DNA of 41,977 nt from Myxococcus vastator (GTDB taxonomy: Bacteria; Myxococcota; Myxococcia; Myxococcales; Myxococcaceae), in contig NZ_JAAIYB010000012.1 of NCBI RefSeq assembly GCF_010894475.1, positions 1 through 41,977 of the forward strand, given 5' to 3'. The number at the start of each line of letters is the position of its first letter. The stretch's first letter is position 1. The notes beneath the pieces are model-generated. The model worked only from the letters and a program-made list of their open reading frames with translations. It was not told where the DNA came from and did no database searches. Both the position numbers and the translations under genes were made by a program. Positions 7,976 through 15,028 of this stretch are shown here, in pieces.

Positions 7976-8338
7976 ATGCGTGTTTCACTGAAGCGGTTCG
8001 CGCTCCATGGTGCCGTGTTGCTGGCCGTCGCGGGCCTGACGGCGTGTGGCGTGGTGGATGAAGAAGGCGCGGTAGCCGGCGCGGTGAGCGAAGAGGCGGC
8101 GCTCAACACGGGGTGCTGTACGGCGCAGGGGGGGACGACCCAGGCCTTCTGTGACTCGATTCCCCAGACGCCGGGGCGCTGTAACGAAGTGAACCAGGGC
8201 ACCTCCTGCATCTGGACGTGCACGGGGTGCTGCCAGGCGCTTCCGGGGACGACGCAGGCCTTCTGCGACTCGCTTCCCCAGACGGAAGGGCGCTGCAACC
8301 AGGTGTGGGGCGGCACGGCCTGCACCTGGACCTGCTGA
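7976..8338 (+). CDS. Small cysteine-rich lipoprotein with two 38-residue tandem repeats
   Basis: The 120-residue product starts at the ATG at 7976, preceded by GAAAGGTGG. A lipoprotein signal (residues 1-24) ends in the lipobox LTAC with C24. After a short acidic linker the mature part is two near-identical repeats of 38 residues (114 bases; first unit 8111-8224, second 8225-8335). Each repeat has the pattern GCC...TTQAFCDS.PQT.GRCN....G.xCxWTC, giving six cysteines each, so three disulphides per repeat are likely. The protein ends exactly at the close of the second repeat. I do not recognise the fold. It should sit in the cell envelope. Neighbours give no functional hint. Confidence 0.8.
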   Translation: MRVSLKRFALHGAVLLAVAGLTACGVVDEEGAVAGAVSEEAALNTGCCTAQGGTTQAFCDSIPQTPGRCNEVNQGTSCIWTCTGCCQALPGTTQAFCDSLPQTEGRCNQVWGGTACTWTC

Positions 8339-8357
8339 GTCGCACCGCCGTACCGCG

Positions 8358-8391
8358 TCCACCGCCGCGCCAGTGTCCGGGCGGCGGTGGA
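8358..8391. terminator. Bidirectional hairpin between convergent genes
   Basis: TCCACCGCCGC at 8358-8368 pairs perfectly with GCGGCGGTGGA at 8381-8391 across a 12-nt loop. It lies in the 69-bp gap between the stop of the repeat lipoprotein and the stop of the prolyl oligopeptidase, so it can end both transcripts. There is no T-tract, as is common at this G+C content. Confidence 0.6.
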
Positions 8392-8407
8392 TGCAGTCTT
8401 CAGGTGG

Positions 8408-10609
8408 CTACTGCGGCTTGGGCGCCGCGACCTTCTTCGCCGGGGGCCGGTACTTCATGCCCAGGGCGTTGAACACGAACGAGTACACGTCGACCTCCTC
8501 CTCGATGCGCGCGTTCAGCGGCGTGCCGGCGCCGTGGCCCGTCTCCGCGTTGGCGCGCAGCAGGATGGGGTTCTTCGACTGGGTGGCCTCCTGCATCCGG
8601 GCCACCATCTTCCGCGAGTGGAACGGATCCACGCGCGGGTCGTTCGCGCCGGACGTGAAGAGCACGGAGGGGTAGGCCGTGCCGTCCTTCACGTTGTGGA
8701 GCGGCGAGTACGCGTGCAGCGCCTTGAACTGCTCCGGGTTCTTCACGGTGCCGTACTCGGTGATGTTGAACTGGCCGTTGGGCGTCAGCTCCACCCGGAG
8801 CATGTCGTAGATGCCCACGCGCGCCACGACGGCGCCGTACATCTCCGGGTGCTGGGTGACGGACGCGCCCATCAGCAGGCCGCCGTTGCTGCCACCCTGA
8901 ATGGCCAGCTTCTTCGGCTGCGTGTACTTCTGGTCCACCAGCAGCTTCGCGGCGGCGTAGAAGTCGTCGAAGACATTCTGCTTGTTCGTGAGCGAGCCCT
9001 CGGCGTGCCACTTCTCGCCGAACTCCGAGCCGCCGCGCAGGTTGGCCACCGCGAACACGCCCCCCTGCTCCAGCCAGAAACCGGCGAGCACGTTGAAGTT
9101 CGGGCTGATGGAGATGTTGAAGCCGCCGTAGCCCGTCAGCAGCGCCGGGTTGTTGCCGTTGAGCTTCGTGCCCTTCTTCTTGAGGATGCTGACCGGCACC
9201 TTCGTGCCGTCCTTGGACGTGGCGAACGCGCGCACCACCTCCACGTTGCTCAAATCCAACGGCGACGTGCGGGCCAGCGCCGTCTTCTTCACCGTGTTGT
9301 CCTTCGCCGAGTACCGATACCAGGCCATCGGCTGGGTGAAGCTGGTGTTGACGAAGAGCACGTCGTCACCGCCCTGGCTCACGAGCCCGCCCACGGAGGA
9401 CACGGGCAGGGTGGGCACCAGCCCCAGCGCCTTGCCCTTCAGGTCCACCATGCGCAGCTGCGAAGGTCCGCCGAGCTGCTCGCTCACATAGAGCCGCGAC
9501 TTCGTGGGGAAGAAGCCCTGGATGCTGGCCTCTCCCTCCGGCACCACCACCGTCGCCTTGTCCAGCGTGGGCGTGGCCAGCGGCAGTCGCAGCACCTTGC
9601 CGCGCGACGCGTCCTTGCGGCTGAGCAGGTACATCGCGCCGTCGTGGCCGAAGCGCGCGCGGATGACCTTGTCCTCGAACTTCGACACCTGCGACCACTT
9701 CCCGGCGGCGTCGCGCAGGTACACCATGTACTCGCCGCCATCGCCGTTGGCCACGACGGCGGAGATGTGCTTGCCGTCATGGGACGTGTCCAGCTCCGTC
9801 ATCGCGATGCGCGGGAAGTCCTTCCCCATCACATACGTGTCCTTCTGGGTGGGCGTACCGAGTTGGTGGAAGTAGACCTGCTGGAAGAAGTTCCGGTCCG
9901 CCTCGGGGCGCTCCTCGCCGCGCGGGTGGCGCGTGTAGAAGAAGCCCTTGCCGTCCGCCGTCCACGTCAGGCTGCCGCCCGCCGTACCGCTGTTCACCCG
10001 GGGCACGGTCTCATTCGGCAGTGGCTTGCCGGTGGCCACGTCATAGACGGTGACATCGCCGCTCTCCGTGCCGCTCTTCGACATCGACACGGCGATTCTC
10101 TTGCCGTCCAGCGTGGGGACGTACCAGTCGATGGTCGTGTGGCCCGACGGGTCCACCACCATGGGGTCCAGCAGCACGCGCTCCTTGGACGTGTCCTCCA
10201 CCGAGCCGAGCACGACCAGGAAGGCCTGCTGCTTGGGCGGCTGGTACTTCATGGCGAACAGCGTGCCGCCGGCCTCGTGCAGCCCGCCGTAGCCGGGGGA
10301 CTTCCAGCTCAGCAGCTCGGAGACGCGCTGGCGGATGGACTCGCGTCCGGGCAGCTTGTCCAGGAGCGCGCGGGTGTACGCGTTCTGCGCGTCGTTCCAC
10401 TGCTTCACCTGCGCGTCGGACGAGTCCTCCAGCCACTGGTACGGGTCCTTCACCGCCGTGCCGTGGTAGGTGTCCACCTGCTCCTTCTTCGGCGTCGCGG
10501 GCGCCTGGGAGGCGGCCTTGCGGGGCGCCGCCGCGGTGGGCGCGGGGGCGGCCGGCGCAGCCAATGGCAGGGTCAGCACCGCCGCCGTCAATGCGGTTGT
10601 CAGCTTCAC
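8408..10609 (-). CDS. Secreted prolyl oligopeptidase, S9A family
   Basis: The 733-residue protein begins with a signal peptide (MKLTTALTAAVLTLPLAAPA) and an Ala/Pro-rich linker, then the S9A start YHGTAVKDPYQWLEDSSD. A seven-bladed propeller region follows (about 110-470), then an alpha/beta-hydrolase domain. The catalytic triad is visible: S574 in GGSNGGLLMG, D657 in GANDPRVDPFH and H692 in ETGHGAGTP. These enzymes cleave after proline in short peptides; export suggests use on external peptides, fitting a predatory lifestyle (inference). GAGGTGAAC precedes the start. It lies 152 bp downstream of the dacB-like gene in the same orientation and may be transcribed separately. Family call is very secure. 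Confidence 0.95.
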   Translation of the reverse strand: MKLTTALTAAVLTLPLAAPAAPAPTAAAPRKAASQAPATPKKEQVDTYHGTAVKDPYQWLEDSSDAQVKQWNDAQNAYTRALLDKLPGRESIRQRVSELLSWKSPGYGGLHEAGGTLFAMKYQPPKQQAFLVVLGSVEDTSKERVLLDPMVVDPSGHTTIDWYVPTLDGKRIAVSMSKSGTESGDVTVYDVATGKPLPNETVPRVNSGTAGGSLTWTADGKGFFYTRHPRGEERPEADRNFFQQVYFHQLGTPTQKDTYVMGKDFPRIAMTELDTSHDGKHISAVVANGDGGEYMVYLRDAAGKWSQVSKFEDKVIRARFGHDGAMYLLSRKDASRGKVLRLPLATPTLDKATVVVPEGEASIQGFFPTKSRLYVSEQLGGPSQLRMVDLKGKALGLVPTLPVSSVGGLVSQGGDDVLFVNTSFTQPMAWYRYSAKDNTVKKTALARTSPLDLSNVEVVRAFATSKDGTKVPVSILKKKGTKLNGNNPALLTGYGGFNISISPNFNVLAGFWLEQGGVFAVANLRGGSEFGEKWHAEGSLTNKQNVFDDFYAAAKLLVDQKYTQPKKLAIQGGSNGGLLMGASVTQHPEMYGAVVARVGIYDMLRVELTPNGQFNITEYGTVKNPEQFKALHAYSPLHNVKDGTAYPSVLFTSGANDPRVDPFHSRKMVARMQEATQSKNPILLRANAETGHGAGTPLNARIEEEVDVYSFVFNALGMKYRPPAKKVAAPKPQ

Positions 10610-10761
10610 GGTTCACCTCGAGGTTGGGAAACGCGCGGCAGCCTGCCACGTCCCTTGGGACGGGAAACGGCTTCGTTGCGTCGGGAATGCCGCCGCGCGC
10701 CGGGTGTTCGCTCGCGCCTGCGCCGTGTGACTGTTGAGGATGAGACGGTGCGCCCTGGCCG

Positions 10762-12246
10762 TCAGCGCAGCGGCAGCGTGACGAGCCCCGCCGCGAACCG
10801 GTCGAACGCCTCGTTGGCGGGCAAGGCGGTGCCGTCGTCCATGTTCCCCAGCATCAGCGCGAAGACGACGCGCGGGTGCCGCGCGTCTGTCGGCCGGTCC
10901 ACCACCCCCACGAAGCACCGCTGGCCGGACAGCGTGCCCGTCTTCGCGCGGATGTGGCCCGCCGTGTCAGTGGTGACGGGGCGGGCCGCGAGCGTGCCGT
11001 CCTGGCCGGCCACGGGCAGGCTGTCCAGCAGCGCGGCGCCGTAGGCTTCGCGCAGGCTGGTGAAGAGGACGCGCACCAGTCCACGCGCGGTGGCCAGGTT
11101 GTACCGGGACAGGCCGCTGCCATCCACCGGGCGCAAGTCACGCGAGGGGATGCCGCGGCGGGCCAGCTCCTCCGTCAGCGCGGCGCGCAGGGCGCCATAG
11201 CTCTCCGTGCCCGTGAGCTCGCGCGCGAAGCGCAGGCCCAGGCGCTCCGCGTACAGGTTGAGGGACTCCTTGTTCGTCACCTTCACCAGCTCGGACAGCG
11301 GCGGGCTGACCAGGGTGACCAGGGGCGCGGGCACGGCGGGTTGCATGGGCGTGGGCGCCTCCAGCGTCATGGGCAGCCGGGGGATGCCGCGCTCCAGCAG
11401 GGACGCCTCCACGCAGGCGGCGAAGAGCTGCTCGGGGTCGTCCACCGACAGCCTCACCGCGGCGGAGCGGGGGCAGGTGTCCGCGGCGGAGCGCCACAGG
11501 CAGCGCACGCCGGGCCCGCCACGCTGGCGCACGCAGGCCAGGGAGGGGCGCTCCGCGTTCGTGTCCACGCCCACCACTGCCGTCAGCGTCGCGAAGGCGG
11601 GCGTCACCTGGATGACGGGGGGCTGCGCGCAGTCCGCGCCCGCGGCCCGGGACAGGGCCACGTCCACCACGTTCTCCCGGAAGACGAAGGCCGTGGGCGC
11701 CGCGCTGTAGGCATAGGCGGCGTCATCCCAGGCCCAGCCAGGGCCGAACGGGAGCTCCGCCTCCTTCGCGCCGCGCACGCGCACCTGCCCGCGCCACTGG
11801 CGGACGCCGCGCGCCTGGAGGGCCTCCGCCACCTGTTCGCACGCCAGGGCCGTCTCGGGGAAGCGCCACGAGCCCAGCGACGGGTCCCCGGTGGGCTCCA
11901 CCACGATGTCGCCCAGGAAGAGGCCGCCCTCCAGCGAGCCCTCCAGGGCCACCGGCGTCTGGTAGCGGAAGTCCGCGCCCAGCGTGGAGAGGACAGCCGC
12001 GGTGGAGACGACCTTGAGCGTGGAGGCGGGCAGGAGCCGGACGTGCTCGCGGTGGGTGAAGAGCGGCTCGCCCGTCCGCGCGTCCACCACGTAGGCGCTG
12101 GCCAGGGCGCCTTCGGCCTCCAGGGTGTCGAAGAGCGCGCGGGCCAGGGAGGGGAGGGTGTCGCCCTCGGGCCGCGTCTCTCGGAGGCAGCCGGAGAGCA
12201 CCAGGGGGGCCATGAGCAGCAGTGAGGCGGACAGGACGCGGCGCAT
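10762..12246 (-). CDS. dacB: D-alanyl-D-alanine carboxypeptidase/endopeptidase, PBP4 (DacB, S13) family, lipoprotein
   Basis: The 494-residue product has a signal ending VLSGC (C20), so it is probably a lipid-anchored penicillin-binding protein. S13-family motifs are all seen: ASTLK with the nucleophile S75 and K78, DGSGLSRYN carrying the second-motif Ser and Asn, and AKTGT with the lysine near 435. The insertion between the first and second motifs typical of PBP4 is present and contains several cysteines. Such enzymes trim or cleave peptidoglycan cross-links in the periplasm. The start at 12246 was chosen because it puts the signal peptide at the N-terminus; the frame extends further upstream, antisense to rdgC, without meaning. 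Divergent from the RdgC-like gene by 114 bp. Confidence 0.9.
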   Translation of the reverse strand: MRRVLSASLLLMAPLVLSGCLRETRPEGDTLPSLARALFDTLEAEGALASAYVVDARTGEPLFTHREHVRLLPASTLKVVSTAAVLSTLGADFRYQTPVALEGSLEGGLFLGDIVVEPTGDPSLGSWRFPETALACEQVAEALQARGVRQWRGQVRVRGAKEAELPFGPGWAWDDAAYAYSAAPTAFVFRENVVDVALSRAAGADCAQPPVIQVTPAFATLTAVVGVDTNAERPSLACVRQRGGPGVRCLWRSAADTCPRSAAVRLSVDDPEQLFAACVEASLLERGIPRLPMTLEAPTPMQPAVPAPLVTLVSPPLSELVKVTNKESLNLYAERLGLRFARELTGTESYGALRAALTEELARRGIPSRDLRPVDGSGLSRYNLATARGLVRVLFTSLREAYGAALLDSLPVAGQDGTLAARPVTTDTAGHIRAKTGTLSGQRCFVGVVDRPTDARHPRVVFALMLGNMDDGTALPANEAFDRFAAGLVTLPLR

Positions 12247-12360
12247 GTCGCCCACCACGCTACCGCCGTGGGGCGGGCCTGTCATGCGGCCAGGGACAGG
12301 GCGCCACCCACGCCGAGTGCCTTGACGGCACGGCGCGCGCCCCCCATCCTGCCGCGCCCC

Positions 12361-13005
12361 ATGCCTGTCCTTCGTGGTGCTGTCACGTTGTCGCGCTTCC
12401 GGGTCGAACCGGCGAAGGAAGCGCCCTCGGATGTCAAACGCTGGCTGACGCGCGGCCTCAAGGCGCACGCGTTCGAGCCCATCGACCGTCGCTCCGAAGA
12501 AGAGCGCGCCGTCGGCTTCGTGGAACTGGAGAACGAGGAGTCCAGCGAGTTCTCCGCCGGCCGTCTCTACTATGGCGAGTACGCCCTGTTCGCCTTCCGC
12601 ATTGACACCATCAAGGTGCCGGCCGCGGCGCTCAAGGCGGAGCTGGCGAAGTGGGCCGCCGCCTTCGAGAAGGAGAATGGCCGCCCGCCCAGCCGGGGTG
12701 AGAAGACGCAGAGCCGCGGTGAAATCCGCCAGATGCTCCGCAACCGCGCCACGCCCCGCACGTCGACGGTGGACGTGAGCTGGAACCTGAAGACGCAGCA
12801 GGTGCAGATCTGGTCCGCGTCGCGCAAGGTGGTGGACGAAATCACCGTCGCGCTGGAGGGCGGGCTGAACGTGAAGTTCTTCGGCATGACGCCGTCGGCC
12901 ATGGCGCAGACGGCGGGCATCGACGAGTCCCTGCTGGGGCCCACCACGGAGCTGATTGGCATGGACCTGCCGACGACGGCGGAGGTGGCACATGGCGAGG
13001 CGTGA
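12361..13005 (+). CDS. rdgC: RdgC-like recombination-associated protein (N-terminal part)
   Basis: The 214-residue protein begins MPVLRGAVTLSRFRVE and continues with EERAVGFVELENEESSEF, YYGEYALFAFRIDTIKVPAA and RNRATPRTSTVDVSWNLKT. This is the order seen in the N-terminal two-thirds of RdgC-family proteins, which form rings on DNA and modulate RecA. It ends after a region matching the RdgC 'GL.v.f.gmtP' stretch, whereas full RdgC proteins run to about 300 residues. The missing part appears to be supplied by the next gene, which overlaps its last 14 bases in another frame. No strong ribosome-binding site is seen before 12361. The RdgC call is fairly confident. Confidence 0.8.
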   Translation: MPVLRGAVTLSRFRVEPAKEAPSDVKRWLTRGLKAHAFEPIDRRSEEERAVGFVELENEESSEFSAGRLYYGEYALFAFRIDTIKVPAAALKAELAKWAAAFEKENGRPPSRGEKTQSRGEIRQMLRNRATPRTSTVDVSWNLKTQQVQIWSASRKVVDEITVALEGGLNVKFFGMTPSAMAQTAGIDESLLGPTTELIGMDLPTTAEVAHGEA

Positions 13006-13681
13006 CGAGGCGCGGGCCGAAGCGGCCTTCATGCGCGGTGATGTCGGCGTGGACGGCGGCGCCACCGAGGAGACAAAGGACGAGGCCGAAGCCGAGAAGG
13101 GCAAGGCGCAAGACCAGCTCCTGCGGGGCCGCGCCTACCTGGGCCGGGAGTTCCTCACGTGGCTCCTGTGGCGCACCGAGACGGGCGGGCCGCTCGTGGA
13201 GGTGGAAGGTGAAGGCGTCAGCGTCCTCTTCATGGGCCGCGTGGTGCTGCGCGGCGTGGCGGGCGACGTGACGGAGCTGAGCGCCAAGGGCACCCTGGCG
13301 CCGTACTCCGAGCAGGTGAAGCACTCACTGGACCGCGGGCTGCTGGTGGCCCAGGCCCGCCTGCGCTTCACCCAGGGCGAGAAGGAGTTCGAGGCCACGG
13401 TGGACTCCGAGTTCCTCGACATCCGCGCGGGCAAGCTGCCGGCGCTGATGAGCGAGGAGGAGGATGACCAGCTCTCCGAGCGGCTCTTCCTGATGGAGCA
13501 GCTGTCCGCCATGGTGGACGCGCTGGTGAAGGACTACCTGTCCGTGCGCGCCGGCAAGGGCTGGAGCAAGACCGTCGTCCCCGCGATGAAGGAGTGGATG
13601 CGCGGCGACGAGCAGGGCGCGAACGCGCTCGCCAAGGCCGCCCGCGCCCGGGGCCGTGACGCGCGCGCGGCGCGGAGCTGA
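12992..13681 (+). CDS. RdgC-associated protein, possibly the split C-terminal domain of RdgC
   Basis: The 229-residue product starts at an ATG at 12992, inside the 3' end of the rdgC-like gene and in a different frame; GGAGGTGG lies 4 bases before it. The first ~45 residues are acidic and charged, then LRGRAYLGREFLTWLLWRTE appears, followed by alternating strands (VSVLFMGRVVLRG) and a segment with GLLVAQARLRFTQGEKEFEA. To my recollection this 'LGREFLTWLWxRxE' pattern belongs to the C-terminal half of longer delta-proteobacterial RdgC-like proteins, so the two ORFs may be one protein split in two. The C-terminus is helical and basic. Translational coupling with rdgC is very likely from the 14-nt overlap. 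Function otherwise unknown. Confidence 0.75.
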   Translation: MARRDEARAEAAFMRGDVGVDGGATEETKDEAEAEKGKAQDQLLRGRAYLGREFLTWLLWRTETGGPLVEVEGEGVSVLFMGRVVLRGVAGDVTELSAKGTLAPYSEQVKHSLDRGLLVAQARLRFTQGEKEFEATVDSEFLDIRAGKLPALMSEEEDDQLSERLFLMEQLSAMVDALVKDYLSVRAGKGWSKTVVPAMKEWMRGDEQGANALAKAARARGRDARAARS

Positions 13682-13691
13682 GCAGACCGCC

Positions 13692-14396
13692 CTAACGAGT
13701 CGCCGGGTCTGGAGGCGGCGGAGTCCTTCGCCGCGTCCAGGCCAGAGCCAGGCCGGGCAGCAGCACCATCCCCGCGAAGAGCAGCAGGAACGACTCCATC
13801 CGCGCGGCGCTGGCGCCCAGCGCGGCATGCGTCACGGAGACGCCCAGGTTGGCCAGGGCGCTCACGGTGAGGAACGTCCGGGGGCGCATGCGGCTGGTGC
13901 CCGCGAAGAGCACGGACGTCTCCGCCAGCACCGGCACCGCGCGGAAGGCGAGCAGGAACCAGGGCCCCATCCGTTCGGCGGCGCGGGCCAGCCGGGTCAG
14001 CTCGGCGTCACCCGCCATGCGCCGGAGCGCCGCCGTGCCGGCGCGCGCGCCCAGGCCATAGCCCACCGCGCAGCCCGCCATCATCCCCAGCCAGGACGTG
14101 GCCGCGCCGCCCCAGAAGCCGAGCAGGCCCCCGGCCGCGGTGCCCACCAGGCTGGAGGGCACGGGCAGCACGACATCACCGGCCAGCAGGCCCCCGAGCA
14201 GCAGCGCCACTTGCCAGGACGGTGGCCGCAGGGCCAGGAAGTCTCCAGCCGCTGCCTCCAGGCTGGCGCCGAACCAGGCGAAGGGCACCAGGATGGCGGC
14301 CAGCAGCAGCCCGCTGAAGGCGGCCCAGCCCATGACGGCGCGGCCGGACAGCCCGCCTTGCCCCGCCGCCGCCAGGCCCGGCGTGGGCTCAGCCAT
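13692..14396 (-). CDS. VTT-domain (DedA/TVP38-like) membrane protein
   Basis: The 234-residue protein has about five hydrophobic segments. The central region, LLLGGLLAGDVVLPVPSSLV followed by GGLLGFWGGAATSWLGMMAG, carries the GD...P.PSS and GxxxG features of VTT (SNARE-associated/DedA) proteins. These are implicated in lipid flipping or membrane homeostasis. A further motif, FRAVPVLAETSVLFAGTSRM, matches the conserved R...P.......AG.....; the usual F/xRFxPxxR is altered. The C-terminus is a short basic Pro-rich tail. Its start lies 8 bases inside the end of the GAF-domain gene, so the two are probably co-transcribed. The convergent stop of the RdgC partner lies 10 bp away. Confidence 0.85.
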   Translation of the reverse strand: MAEPTPGLAAAGQGGLSGRAVMGWAAFSGLLLAAILVPFAWFGASLEAAAGDFLALRPPSWQVALLLGGLLAGDVVLPVPSSLVGTAAGGLLGFWGGAATSWLGMMAGCAVGYGLGARAGTAALRRMAGDAELTRLARAAERMGPWFLLAFRAVPVLAETSVLFAGTSRMRPRTFLTVSALANLGVSVTHAALGASAARMESFLLLFAGMVLLPGLALAWTRRRTPPPPDPATR

Positions 14397-14814
14397 CCGC
14401 GATGGGGAGCCGGGACGCCGCGGCCATCAAGGACGTCTCGCGCTCGGCGGCCAGCGAGCCCTCCTCGGTGAAGGCGATGCCCACCACCGCGCGCACCCGG
14501 CCTGTCGCGTCGAGCACCGGAATCGCCACCGCCGCGCGCGCGTCCACCGCCTTCGCGCCCGGCTTGATGTCGCTGGACGTGTCCTCCTTCAGGTTGCACG
14601 TCTGCACGGGCTGCTTGCGCACCTGGGCGAGCCCCGCCATCCCCTTGCCGTGTGGCACGTGCTGGACGGCCGTCATCAACGGCGGCGGGATGTTGAGGGC
14701 GGCCACGAGGAAGAGGTCATCTCCTCGCTGAAGGTGGATGGTGCCCGCGGTGGCGCCGTGCTCGCTGGCGAACGACTCCAGCCACGACTGGTAGGACGCG
14801 CTCTTTTCGTTCAT
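14389..14814 (-). CDS. Stand-alone GAF-domain protein
   Basis: The 141-residue protein is a single GAF domain: TAGTIHLQRGDDLFLVAALN is the early strand pair, GKGMAGLAQVRKQPVQTCNL the central helix and strand, and AAVAIPVLDATGRVRAVVGI the final strands. Only one cysteine is present, so it is not a free-methionine sulphoxide reductase, which needs three. No output domain is attached. It overlaps the VTT membrane protein by 8 bp and is divergent from the hybrid kinase gene, suggesting a possible small-molecule sensor for either; this is inference. The ATG at 14814 is the natural start. Confidence 0.8.
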   Translation of the reverse strand: MNEKSASYQSWLESFASEHGATAGTIHLQRGDDLFLVAALNIPPPLMTAVQHVPHGKGMAGLAQVRKQPVQTCNLKEDTSSDIKPGAKAVDARAAVAIPVLDATGRVRAVVGIAFTEEGSLAAERETSLMAAASRLPIADG

Positions 14815-14950
14815 GGCGCGGAAAACTGTGCGCCCCGGCTTCGCCCGCAGTCAACGCGCCCCAGGCCCTGGCCTCCCAAGGGGAGGCGAGCATGCATCCG
14901 CAAGTCGACGCTTGAACCCATCCTCCGCGACACTGTTCAGGCCACGTCAT

Positions 14951-14964
14951 TCCAGTGTACTGGA
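14951..14964. promoter_or_regulatory. Short palindrome in divergent GAF/histidine-kinase promoter region
   Basis: TCCAGT-GT-ACTGGA, six perfect pairs around a 2-bp centre, 65 bp before the histidine kinase start and 137 bp before the GAF gene start. It is an AT-richer spot than its surroundings and could be an operator or promoter element. No regulator can be assigned. Confidence 0.3.
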
Positions 14965-15028
14965 GGGCACCTCGTGCTCCCGCCCATGCAGGATGCGGCG
15001 CGATGCTCCCCTGGAAGGTCGCCGGTCG

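Noticed and set aside
8387-11044. An 885-codon plus-strand frame
   Set aside because: It is antisense to the prolyl oligopeptidase and dacB genes, both of which have full catalytic motifs; its composition (Arg, His, Gln, Val) is typical of a high-G+C shadow.
14813-15028. N-terminal extension of the hybrid kinase
   Set aside because: The extension is basic and lacks a signal or domain; ATG 15029 has GGAAGG and is followed directly by the first membrane helix.
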